64,000 nt of DNA from Marinobacter caseinilyticus (GTDB taxonomy: Bacteria; Pseudomonadota; Gammaproteobacteria; Pseudomonadales; Oleiphilaceae), in assembly GCF_011074955.1 (NCBI RefSeq), contig NZ_WUQJ01000004.1, positions 124,001 to 188,000 of the forward strand. Direction: 5' to 3'. Position 1 is the first letter of the stretch. Each line of letters begins with the position of its first letter. Positions 1-8,036 of this stretch are shown here, piece after piece. Below the pieces are notes generated by a model. It was not told the origin of the DNA. It worked only from the letters and a program-made list of their open reading frames with translations, and ran no database searches. The position numbers and the translations under genes are program-made.

Positions 1-232
1 GAGCCCGTTCCCGGCTCTTGCGAACCGACAATGGCGTTTCGATGATCTGGTCGAGCGCTGCCGCAGGGGCACCTGCCGCTGCCCTGTCGCGGTTTTCGGC
101 CGTGTCTTCGCTGGCCACTGCGTGGCTGCCACAGACCGCCCATAGAACCACGGCCAGAAAAACGGACAGCGTTCTGCGCGATTGGATGTTTGCTGACCTG
201 CGACCAGATCCCTGCTTTTGAAAAGTCACCAT
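1..232 (-). CDS. Partial exported protein, N-terminal 77 residues only
   Basis: The minus-strand frame opens with ATG at 232, behind an AGGAG ribosome site about 6 bases upstream, and stays open to the window edge, so the C-terminus is missing. The first residues are basic (several Arg/Lys), followed by a hydrophobic run LSVFLAVVLWAVCGSHAVA and then an acidic, Ala-rich segment. That is the shape of a Sec signal peptide with cleavage near AVA-SE, so the product is probably periplasmic or outer-membrane. No domain is visible in the part present and I do not recognise the family. It is divergent from the two outer-membrane barrel genes at 614-2088 and shares the intergenic region with them. Confidence 0.6.
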   Translation of the reverse strand, partial: MVTFQKQGSGRRSANIQSRRTLSVFLAVVLWAVCGSHAVASEDTAENRDRAAAGAPAAALDQIIETPLSVRKSRERA

Positions 233-613
233 CTTGCTCCTGGGCCAGGACGCCGGTGTGGCGCTGACCAATAACCGTGAACAATCAGGGGACGGACTTT
301 TGAGTTGTCTGATTTTGTCCGGAGAGCTCTTTTGTTTGCGGCTCGGTTTTTAGCGGACGATCAGTTTTCTAGGGAATTGTTTCATTCGTTAAATACTGTC
401 AAATAAGCTAGCACAAGAATTCATTAATGGAACGGCTAATTTTTTATTGAATTGGATTCTGTGATCCACTGCTCGAAATTGAATGCGGGCTATTGCCCAA
501 TGGCAAAGCGGTCGTCAGAGTCGCTCTTGCGAACCCATTTTTTTTCAATAAAAACATATATTTACAATATTTTACACAATTTTACACAAGCAAAAAGCAT
601 CGGTTCCATAGTT
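233..613. other. Divergent intergenic region, AT-rich
   Basis: This stretch lies between the minus-strand exported-protein gene and the plus-strand SH3/barrel gene. It must hold both promoters. Around 535-600 it becomes strikingly A/T-rich, with runs of T and A and repeated TTTACA-like words, which contrasts with the GC-rich coding DNA on either side. I could not fix a convincing -35/-10 pair. Reading frames continue through it, but their base composition is not coding-like. Confidence 0.5.
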
Positions 614-1417
614 ATGACCGCGATCACAAATACGAACATCAGGGGTCCGTCCCTGTTTTCAGGAAGCCTCAGCCGGGACATCGTGTTCTCAATGGTATTG
701 CTGACGCTTCCGCTGTCCCACGTCGGCGCTCAGACCGCCTTCGACGATGACAGTGCGGTACTTGAAGTAGTCGATCCGTTCATCGAGCTTCATACCGCGC
801 CGGGCCGTGGTTATCCCGTGTTTCATGTCATCGAAAAGGGCGAACAGGTCGAACTCCTCAAACGCAAAACGAACTGGTACAAAGTGCGCTCCACAACGGG
901 CGAGGAAGGCTGGACAAAAGCGGCCCAACTGGGCCACACGCTACAGCCCACCGGGCTGCCAGCGGATCTTCCGGAGGTCGGGCATGGGGAGTACCTGGCC
1001 TCAAACTGGCGGGTTGGCTTCACCACCGGTGTGTTTGAAAAATCCGCAAGCTTCAGTCTGACCCTTGGTTACCGCCCTCTCACCTGGATGGGCGCAGAGC
1101 TCGAAGCTGGCAAGATATACAACCAGTCCGTTACCAGTGACTACTACAGCGCCAACCTGATCTTCGAGCCGTTTCATCGCTGGAAGCTGACGCCTTACGC
1201 GCTGGTGGGGGTGTCACGATTTTCCTTCGACGCCCGTCAGAAAGTCTTGCTGGGCGATCTCGGCGACGCCGATGCCCTGGCCTTCGGCGGCGGCCTTAGT
1301 TACTACATCGGACGAAACTTCCTGGTTCGGGCCGAGTACCGGCTGTACTCGGTATCTTCCAATTCAGACAGCACAGGCTTAAGCGAATGGAAAATCGGAT
1401 TGAACACCTTCTTCTAA
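614..1417 (+). CDS. SH3-domain plus outer-membrane beta-barrel protein
   Basis: The product is 267 aa from ATG 614, the first start after the AT-rich promoter-like DNA; no clear Shine-Dalgarno is seen, so the start is uncertain. A hydrophobic segment ends near SHVGA-QT (about residues 25-39), consistent with a signal peptide. Residues about 44-111 resemble a bacterial SH3 domain (pattern LHTAPGRGYPVFHVIEKGE followed by WYKVR and GWT). The remaining part alternates aromatic and polar residues and ends in ...LNTFF, the terminal aromatic signal of outer-membrane barrels. Its stop codon overlaps the next start as TAATG, so the two barrels are probably made together. A role in envelope organisation or peptidoglycan contact is inferred only. 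Confidence 0.7.
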   Translation: MTAITNTNIRGPSLFSGSLSRDIVFSMVLLTLPLSHVGAQTAFDDDSAVLEVVDPFIELHTAPGRGYPVFHVIEKGEQVELLKRKTNWYKVRSTTGEEGWTKAAQLGHTLQPTGLPADLPEVGHGEYLASNWRVGFTTGVFEKSASFSLTLGYRPLTWMGAELEAGKIYNQSVTSDYYSANLIFEPFHRWKLTPYALVGVSRFSFDARQKVLLGDLGDADALAFGGGLSYYIGRNFLVRAEYRLYSVSSNSDSTGLSEWKIGLNTFF

Positions 1418-2088
1418 TGCCAGCACTGACTGGTATACGGTCTGGAAAAGCGCTGTTACTGGCGTGTTTGTTGATGCTGCCACAACTGTCGGCGGCCCAG
1501 GCATCCGGCGATACGACAAAACCGGCTCCGATTCAGGTTATTACGCCAGAAGTAGAGCCCCGCACTATCCGCGAAGCGGATATTGACGCGGAGTTCTTCG
1601 AAATCGGTGTTTTTGGTGGACTGATGAGCATTGACAACTTCAGCAGCGAGCCGTTGCTGGGTGTCAGTGCCGCGTTCCACGCCACCGAGGACTTTTTCCT
1701 GCAGTTCAACTATGGTTTCACCGAGGCTGGCCTGACCTCCTTCGAGGAACTCAGCGGCAGCAATGTACGCCTGCTAACGGACTCGGATCGAGAATACAGC
1801 TACTACGATTTCCTGGTGGGCTATAACATCTTTCCGGGCGAGATCTTCTTCAGCGACTCGCTGACGTTCAACTCGGCCTTTTATCTGGTCGGGGGTGTTG
1901 GAAACACCGAGTTCGGGGGAGAAAACAATTTCACCACCACCCTGGGCACAGGCTTCAGAATCGTGTTGCTGGACTGGCTGACCGTACACGTTGATTTTCG
2001 GGACCACATGTTCACCAGCGACCTCATTCGCGAATCCCAGTTGACCCACAACATAGAGCTCTCCTCCGGCTTCACCCTGTTTTTCTGA
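1417..2088 (+). CDS. Outer-membrane beta-barrel domain protein
   Basis: This gene encodes 223 aa and starts at ATG 1417, whose A is the last base of the upstream TAA stop. An alternative in-frame start at 1387 lies inside the previous gene and is less likely. The N-terminus (MPALTGIRSGKALLLACL then LSAAQA) is a signal peptide. The mature part has alternating beta-strand patterns, many Phe/Tyr/Gly, and ends ...SSGFTLFF, the usual C-terminal insertion signal for the BAM machine. The arrangement resembles the family annotated as outer membrane beta-barrel domain protein that accompanies SH3-domain partners. No enzymatic residues are evident; a structural or pore role is inferred. Confidence 0.72.
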   Translation: MPALTGIRSGKALLLACLLMLPQLSAAQASGDTTKPAPIQVITPEVEPRTIREADIDAEFFEIGVFGGLMSIDNFSSEPLLGVSAAFHATEDFFLQFNYGFTEAGLTSFEELSGSNVRLLTDSDREYSYYDFLVGYNIFPGEIFFSDSLTFNSAFYLVGGVGNTEFGGENNFTTTLGTGFRIVLLDWLTVHVDFRDHMFTSDLIRESQLTHNIELSSGFTLFF

Positions 2089-2426
2089 CGGGGAGTCGAG
2101 GAGCACCGGCGCCGACCGCACGACCGGGGCCGGCAGGTCTGTGCCGTCGGTATGCCCCAAAGACACGCCAACTCTCGGCGCAATCAATGCGCCGGCACGC
2201 CCTCAATGAAACAGCACTTCTATCAACGACTGGCCCTGAACCCTCGCCCCGGTCTGACGCGACAGAGTCAATAGACACGCGCAACAGTCAGAGACTCGCA
2301 CCAAACTAGACAGCCTCGATAAATAGACACCCTCAATGTCGAATTTCATTCTAAAATTAAGGAGTGAAGACAACGGCCACTTTGACGGTTAAACCGCCAA
2401 TCCGAACATCATTGGAGGACTCGGCC
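2089..2426. other. Intergenic region upstream of pirin gene
   Basis: It holds a 7-bp stem with a 5-base loop at 2176-2194 (arms CGGCGCA and TGCGCCG) that lacks a T-run, so it may be a weak terminator for the barrel operon or nothing. The word AATAGACAC occurs twice (near 2270 and 2321). A/T-rich DNA at 2335-2362 is the likely pirin promoter area. A GTG at 2364 opens the pirin frame but has no spaced ribosome site. Confidence 0.4.
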
Positions 2427-3344
2427 ATGAGCAATCTTATGGAACACCTGGAGCAGGACTGCCTGTTTGTGCCGGCCCCTTGCCACGCCATTGAGCTGAT
2501 TATTGAGCCCAGGGTGAAGGATATTGGCGGTTTTTCGGTGCGCCGTGTCCTGCCGACACTGAAGCGCAGGAAGGTTGGCCCCTGGGTCTTTTTCGACCAC
2601 ATGGGCCCCGTCCACTTCCCCATTGGACAGGGTCTGAACGTTCGCCCTCACCCACACATCAACCTGGCGACCGTGACTTACCTGTTCAAAGGCGAAATTC
2701 TGCATCGGGATTCCCTTGGCAGCCTGCAGACCATTCAACCGGGTGATATCAATCTGATGGTTGCCGGGCGCGGCATTGCGCACTCCGAGCGCGAGCGACC
2801 CGAGGTCACGGACAGCGACCACGACCTGCATGGCTTACAGCTGTGGTTGGCGCTGCCCGAACAGGATGAAGAAACCGACCCCGCGTTCTATCACTACCCT
2901 GAGCAGGAGATACCTTCTGTGACGGTGGAGGGGGTCCCTGTGAGGGTGCTGATGGGCTCGGCCTACGGCGTGACTTCACCGGTCAAAACGTTCGCCGAAA
3001 CGCTGTATGTTGAAGCCAACCTGAGCGAGGGCCAGTCCATTACGTTGCCCGAGGCAGCAGAACGTGCGGTCTATGTCGCCCAGGGCCACCTGAGAGCCGG
3101 CGGCACTGACATTTCGGCGCACTCGATGGCGGTGTTCAGCGCCGACGGCGGCATTGCCCTGGAGGCAACCGAGGCGTCCCGCATCGCGATCATCGGCGGC
3201 GAGACCATGCCTGACCGCTACATCGAGTGGAATTTCGTCTCCAGCCGCAAGGAGCGGATTGAACAGGCCAAGGAAGACTGGAAGGCAGGCCGCTTTGCCA
3301 AGGTTGCCGGAGACGAGGACGAGTTTATCCCGTTGCCGGAATAA
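2427..3344 (+). CDS. Pirin family protein
   Basis: The product is 305 aa from ATG 2427, chosen because GGAGG sits 8 bases upstream; the frame is open further up but without a good ribosome site. It is a bicupin of the pirin family. The metal-binding signature is present: the RPHPH motif gives His75 and His77, and the AGRGIAHSER motif gives His119 and Glu121, matching the four ligands known from pirins. A second cupin (Pirin_C) follows. Some bacterial pirins have quercetinase activity and others bind enzymes such as pyruvate dehydrogenase; nothing here distinguishes these. It appears monocistronic and converges with the downstream dehydrogenase. Confidence 0.88.
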   Translation: MSNLMEHLEQDCLFVPAPCHAIELIIEPRVKDIGGFSVRRVLPTLKRRKVGPWVFFDHMGPVHFPIGQGLNVRPHPHINLATVTYLFKGEILHRDSLGSLQTIQPGDINLMVAGRGIAHSERERPEVTDSDHDLHGLQLWLALPEQDEETDPAFYHYPEQEIPSVTVEGVPVRVLMGSAYGVTSPVKTFAETLYVEANLSEGQSITLPEAAERAVYVAQGHLRAGGTDISAHSMAVFSADGGIALEATEASRIAIIGGETMPDRYIEWNFVSSRKERIEQAKEDWKAGRFAKVAGDEDEFIPLPE

Positions 3345-3437
3345 TACCGTCGGTCGCGGCGATGTCGCGTGCATAACCGGCCGACGCCGAAACCCATACC
3401 GTGATCGCGAAAACACGAGCGAATCCAGGCACGGGCA

Positions 3438-4292
3438 TCAAGCAGCGGACAGACCGACCATTTTTTCCGAGACGGCCCAGAGTTGTTCTGCGGCATTGTC
3501 ATCCCGGGCACTGGACTTGGTTTTCTGGGGTTTGCAGTCCTGATAATACCCACCGGTTTCACCTTCGAGCTCAGGGGCACTGGCCAGCCAGGTGGTGGTT
3601 CTGGAGCCCTCATCGGCGGAAATGGTAAATAACCGTATCACACTGCTCACAACTTTTTCGTACCAACGGTTGCCCGGCCAGATATTGGTGTTGACGGCGC
3701 CCGGATGGAGCGCATTGACCGTGACCCCAGCGCCGTCGAGGCGTTTGGCCAGTGCCCGGGTGAACAGCATGTTAGCCAGCTTTGATTGCGAGTAGGCTCT
3801 CATCACTCGATAGCCTTTGGTCAGATTCAGGTCATCAAAGTGTATTTTGCCCATTGTGTGCGCCACTGACGCCACATTGATGATACGACCACCAGGTGAT
3901 TTAACGGCCTGCAGCAGCAGGTTGGTCAGCAAAAACGGTCCGAGGTGATTGGTGGCCAGCGTCATTTCAAAACCGTCCACCGATTCTTCCCGACGAACCT
4001 TGGCCACGCCGGCATTGTTCACCAAAACGTCCAATGTCGGAAAGCGCTCAAGTATTTCAGCGGCGGCGGTACGAACGGACTCCAGTGACGACACATCCAA
4101 TTGGACACTGTCCAACTGGGCATGGGGATGTATGACCCGAATGGCGGCCATCGCGTCATCCGCCGCCTCCGGACGCCGGCAGGCCAGGACGACCCTTGCC
4201 CCCTTGCCCGCCAAGTCCCGAGCCGCACAAAACCCAATGCCGCTATTGGCACCGGTAATCAGCACAACTTTGTCCATCATCACCGTGGTCAT
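3438..4292 (-). CDS. Short-chain dehydrogenase/reductase (retinol dehydrogenase-like)
   Basis: This 284-aa SDR has the complete classical set: TGANSGIG at residues 13-20 for the dinucleotide, NNAG at 92-95, Asn115, Ser142, and the catalytic YSQSK with Tyr167 and Lys171. The basic RR after the second strand (residues 39-40) favours NADP(H). The overall pattern, including TNHLGPFLLTNLLL, is that of the RDH/WW-oxidoreductase-like branch, whose bacterial substrates are mostly unknown. Start ATG 4292 follows AGGAG about 7 bases upstream. It lies downstream of the 673-aa protein gene on the same strand, but a terminator at 4469-4494 separates them, so it probably has its own promoter. Confidence 0.86.
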   Translation of the reverse strand: MTTVMMDKVVLITGANSGIGFCAARDLAGKGARVVLACRRPEAADDAMAAIRVIHPHAQLDSVQLDVSSLESVRTAAAEILERFPTLDVLVNNAGVAKVRREESVDGFEMTLATNHLGPFLLTNLLLQAVKSPGGRIINVASVAHTMGKIHFDDLNLTKGYRVMRAYSQSKLANMLFTRALAKRLDGAGVTVNALHPGAVNTNIWPGNRWYEKVVSSVIRLFTISADEGSRTTTWLASAPELEGETGGYYQDCKPQKTKSSARDDNAAEQLWAVSEKMVGLSAA

Positions 4293-4468
4293 ACCTTCGC
4301 TCCTGCTGTGTTAGTACCGCATCCGTGTCGGCAATTCGGGGCGCGCGCAGAGCGCTGCAACCGGGGCTGTTACGCCAACGCTTGCGGTAAGAACAATTCA
4401 ACGCATCGATCAGCATCCAACCCTTGAACATCCACTATGACTCAGTGCGGCCCCCGTGATTCGCCCAT

Positions 4469-4494
4469 AAAAAAGCCCCTGAAGTCAGAGGCTT
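4469..4494 (-). terminator. Rho-independent terminator after the 673-aa gene
   Basis: Read on the minus strand, an 8-bp stem (AGCCTCTG with CAGGGGCT, one mismatch) and a short loop are followed by six T residues. It lies about 65 bases after the stop codon at 4558. Confidence 0.75.
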
Positions 4495-4557
4495 GTTTTA
4501 CCAGCTCAACACGCAGACCCGAGCAAGGATTCACACCGCATACCCGGGCCGCCCGCT

Positions 4558-6579
4558 TTACACACCGGGGTCGGCCTGGAGTTCCTTGGCGGGCACCCGG
4601 TCGGCACCCCAGCTGCGATGCACCCGGTCTATGACGCGCTGCAATTCTTCATTACTGACATTGGCCAACTCACCGCGCTCAAGCGGGTCAAAATGGAAAA
4701 TATACAGTCGGGAGGCGAACTGCTCGAAAGGCAGGGATGACTCACCGAACCGCTCGCCATGCCCGGCCGTGCTGACGACCACTTCATCGCCCCAATTCTG
4801 ACCGCTGTCATTGTTCGGGTTGAAAAAGTAGACCCGCATCACTTCCTGCGGATCCAGCGACACTCTCAACACAGTAATTGCGTGCCAACCAATAAACCGG
4901 GCCGCACTGTCTGTTACTGCGATGCCCGCCGGCTGCGGGTGGATGAGGGGCTGGTTACCGTTGTAGTACGGGTGATAGCTGGCATAAAAGTGCCGCAGAA
5001 AGTCTTCCAGTTTGTCCAGCTTGCCGGTTGCCACATCGACATTGATGCGGAAACCACGCCCGGACCACCAGCCATGAAACTCCGGGTTGACCCAGCGATG
5101 TGGGTCACCCTCCCGGCCGATGCATCGGCGTCCCATCTCAGCGTAAATTCTGTCGAGGTGCGGCACCACTATCAGCGACACCGGGTCCAGATCGAAAGGC
5201 AATTCCTTGGCAACCCCGGACACACTGTCCCTGGAGGAAATCGGCTGACCTTCAAAATGGATAATGATCTCATCATCCCGGGCAGCCCACACCACCATTT
5301 GCAACAGGTAATCGGGATCGTTGTACGCCCACATGGACAACGCACGCGCCGACTGGCAGGTCGGATTATTACCCTGACCCACACCCAGTGGCTGCCCCAG
5401 CATGCACAACACACCCTCCAGCAACCGGGCCCGGGGCGACGGCTCGTAACCATAGGCCAGCGTCAGACGCTCTTTCGAATAGACCGACAATGGCAAAGAA
5501 ATCTGCCGCCATAGCGCCGGTGCCACGGGCGGCTGGTAAAGAATACCGCGCTCAAGCATCAGGGCAAGGCCATAAATGCCCTGCGCGGTTTGCGCAAAGA
5601 TGCCCTCCTTGATGATGGCGTGCACCAGATCGTCATAGCACAGCAGGCAGTCCCGCCCCGTGCTCGACAGCCCGAGGGCCTCTGACAACAGGTAGCTGCC
5701 CTGGTTCTGCAGGTGCCGAACGAGGACCGCGTGGTAGGGCGACACCAACCCGGTGTCATGCATGGCGCGCGCAAATCCGGAGGCTTCATACTGCAGGGCC
5801 CCCGAATCCATGCTGTCCAGGCGTTCCTGGTAGACCACCACACCGGGGTCCTCACGGCACGCTTGCGTGGTGCCGTAAAGGCTGCTGATCAATCGATCGG
5901 CGCCTTGACCGCTATTGCCCAGATCGATGTCCGGATTGCCGCGAGTGGCCGCAATCTGGGTCACCATTTTCTTGATGTTATCGACCTGGATCGGACGCTG
6001 CTGAAGAATGCGCCAGATCTCGTCCACCAACTGGTCGATGACGTGCTCATAGCCGATTCGTTGCGCAAGATGACGGAGCAATAAGCGCGTCGCCAATGCC
6101 AGACGTCCCTGCTGCTCACGCTCCGCTTCGCTCGGCGTGCCAAACAGCAAGTCAAGATTCAGTGCCATCACCTGGGTCAGATAATGGTGTGCCTGTTCGG
6201 CCGACATGGCCGGGTGGTCAAAGTCACCCATGGCAATGGCCAGCAACCGCAGCTCACTGATGGCCTCGATAATGACGGTGTCCGCCACCGGGCTTTTCAG
6301 CGAGAGAGAGGCCAGGGCCGGTAATAATATCTGGGGATACATCCAGTCCGAGCCGTTGAAAACACCCGACGCCTCGAATTGTGCTGCACGGCTTTCGAGC
6401 ACCGCGCAGCCCCCTTCCACCATCAGCAATCGGCGGGCGGCATCAAACACACGCCGGACCTTGCCTGGCTTCGCGTAATTGGGCGCATCCGCCAGCCATT
6501 GGATTGCTTCGTCCAGTCTTACGGACAGACTCTCCAATTTGCTGGCATTGGCCTCATCGTTGAGCTCTGTGTGACTCAA
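4558..6579 (-). CDS. Large protein with papain-like C-H-N pattern, partner of ATP-grasp
   Basis: The product is 673 aa and I do not recognise a named family. Translation most likely starts at TTG 6579, since AAGGAG lies 6 bases upstream and no ATG follows until residue 53. The first 400 residues look helical. From residue 400 the protein carries features of papain/transglutaminase-fold enzymes: GNNPTCQSARALSMW with Cys408 at the start of a helix, GWHAITVLRV with His566 on a strand, and VYFFNPNND with Asn587 on the next strand. That C-H-N order is the classic one, but the catalytic assignment is inference. No signal peptide is seen, so it is probably cytoplasmic. It lies 51 bases after the ATP-grasp gene, so the two probably share an operon and substrate. 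A terminator follows. Confidence 0.7.
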   Translation of the reverse strand: MSHTELNDEANASKLESLSVRLDEAIQWLADAPNYAKPGKVRRVFDAARRLLMVEGGCAVLESRAAQFEASGVFNGSDWMYPQILLPALASLSLKSPVADTVIIEAISELRLLAIAMGDFDHPAMSAEQAHHYLTQVMALNLDLLFGTPSEAEREQQGRLALATRLLLRHLAQRIGYEHVIDQLVDEIWRILQQRPIQVDNIKKMVTQIAATRGNPDIDLGNSGQGADRLISSLYGTTQACREDPGVVVYQERLDSMDSGALQYEASGFARAMHDTGLVSPYHAVLVRHLQNQGSYLLSEALGLSSTGRDCLLCYDDLVHAIIKEGIFAQTAQGIYGLALMLERGILYQPPVAPALWRQISLPLSVYSKERLTLAYGYEPSPRARLLEGVLCMLGQPLGVGQGNNPTCQSARALSMWAYNDPDYLLQMVVWAARDDEIIIHFEGQPISSRDSVSGVAKELPFDLDPVSLIVVPHLDRIYAEMGRRCIGREGDPHRWVNPEFHGWWSGRGFRINVDVATGKLDKLEDFLRHFYASYHPYYNGNQPLIHPQPAGIAVTDSAARFIGWHAITVLRVSLDPQEVMRVYFFNPNNDSGQNWGDEVVVSTAGHGERFGESSLPFEQFASRLYIFHFDPLERGELANVSNEELQRVIDRVHRSWGADRVPAKELQADPGV

Positions 6580-6630
6580 GCTGACTCCTTGTATGAATTA
6601 CGACACTAACGTGCATGTCGCGCCTCTCGA

Positions 6631-7872
6631 TTATACATAGAAATCGAGTTCTTCCTGATGCTTGAGCAGGTCTCTCATGGTGTGCGCGTCGTCACCGAAG
6701 AAGTAAATCAGACCCCAGTGGGTACCGAACGCGGTCCGCTTGGTGACCGTTTCTTCAACCGGCGGCGTCAGTTCATGAGACTCGAAATACTCGTGATCTT
6801 CGGTCTCCGCCGGAATCTCCAGACGGCTGACCACACGACGACGTGGGTACACACCGAAGCACCCAGCGACGCCCTTGGCATCGACCACTTCTTTCGGGAA
6901 AAAGTTTGTTATCTCTTCTTCTGTGGTTTTGGGGTCAAAGGACAGAATCAGACCCTGATAGGCGTTAAAGCCATACGCTCGCTCGAGCAGCTCGAACACC
7001 TTGAACCCTGGTGGACGATACGCCACTTCACCGAAGTACATTTCTCCATCGCTGGTTACGAAGTACTCGGGGTGAATAAAGCCAAACTCGATATCGAAGG
7101 TTTTAATCAGCTTCTCGATCTGGACGGTGATGGCATCCCGATACTTTTCCAGTTCCGGTGTCGCGGGGACAAACACTGAGTAGCCCAGCGTGACGTACTC
7201 GGAGATATTCAGGAATCGGATCTTGCCATTATGTATCCAGGCTTCAACCGCAAACTCCCAACCGTCCAGGTGCGATTCCATCAACACCGGGAATTCTTCG
7301 TCCGGAATGGTATCCACTTCATCCGGCGTCCGAATGACACGGTGCCCGAGACAGCCGGCTTTATCGAAGGCTTTCAAGTGAATGGGATCGTTGGGGTCAC
7401 CGTCCAGCTTCAGCAAAGTCTGGTTAACGCGCTTCAGGAAGCGGACTACATCGGCCTTGTCGTGAGCTTCTTCGAATATACCGACCCGAATACCACCCAA
7501 CTGGGCACGACGCTTCATCAGTGCTTTGTCGCGGAGCAGCAAGGATTGACCGAACAAACGCGGGTTGTCGAGCAATACCGAGTTAATCGCACCCGCCCAC
7601 TCAACTGTCTCCTCAAATAAGGGGATAGAGACGTCCACGCCCATGTCCTTCAGCGTCTGCGCAATTTCCATCGAGCGATCATTCAGCCGTTCAAAGTTCC
7701 AGGGCACGTAGGGAATATCGTGCTCTTTGCAATAAGCTTCGGCCCAGTCCGGCGCCACCACAACGTAGCGGCGATCGAATTTGTCGGCAGCTTCAACTGC
7801 ACTCAAACTCCAACCCAAGAGAGCTACATAGCCTTTATTGGGATCACGTTTTGCTGATTTTTGCTCTGTCAT
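6631..7872 (-). CDS. ATP-grasp ligase-like protein
   Basis: The product is 413 aa from ATG 7872, with GGAGG about 7 bases upstream. It has the ATP-grasp layout: an N-terminal Rossmann-like preATP region (VALLGWSLSAVEAADKF), a central ATP-binding part with VLMESHLDGWEFAVE (Glu199 at the nucleotide edge), and the metal-binding GEVAYRPPG (Glu282), equivalent to the EINPRPPG motif of carboxylate-amine ligases. Such enzymes activate a carboxylate as acyl-phosphate and join it to an amine or thiol. The substrate cannot be read from sequence. It is first in an apparent operon with the 673-aa papain-like protein, suggesting peptide or amide formation followed by transfer or hydrolysis; this is inference. 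Confidence 0.8.
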   Translation of the reverse strand: MTEQKSAKRDPNKGYVALLGWSLSAVEAADKFDRRYVVVAPDWAEAYCKEHDIPYVPWNFERLNDRSMEIAQTLKDMGVDVSIPLFEETVEWAGAINSVLLDNPRLFGQSLLLRDKALMKRRAQLGGIRVGIFEEAHDKADVVRFLKRVNQTLLKLDGDPNDPIHLKAFDKAGCLGHRVIRTPDEVDTIPDEEFPVLMESHLDGWEFAVEAWIHNGKIRFLNISEYVTLGYSVFVPATPELEKYRDAITVQIEKLIKTFDIEFGFIHPEYFVTSDGEMYFGEVAYRPPGFKVFELLERAYGFNAYQGLILSFDPKTTEEEITNFFPKEVVDAKGVAGCFGVYPRRRVVSRLEIPAETEDHEYFESHELTPPVEETVTKRTAFGTHWGLIYFFGDDAHTMRDLLKHQEELDFYV

Positions 7873-8036
7873 TCGCAGTTCCTCCGCTTCGACAAGTTAG
7901 GTCACCAACCTACACCTTTAGGGGAAAGTTAGAAACACGATGGCTCCTGTTCAGTATAGAAGAAGCCCTGAACGCCGCCAGACGTCAGGGCTGTAGAGGA
8001 ATAAGAGTTTTAATAGATTTTGGCTATGGAGAGCAT

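Noticed and set aside
4759..5514. Plus-strand frame of 251 codons
   Set aside because: It lies antisense within the 673-aa protein gene and has no recognisable features.
7964..7992. Hairpin AGCCCTGA/TCAGGGCT as terminator of mqo
   Set aside because: The 8-bp stem has a 13-base loop and no T-run on either side, so I do not call it a terminator.
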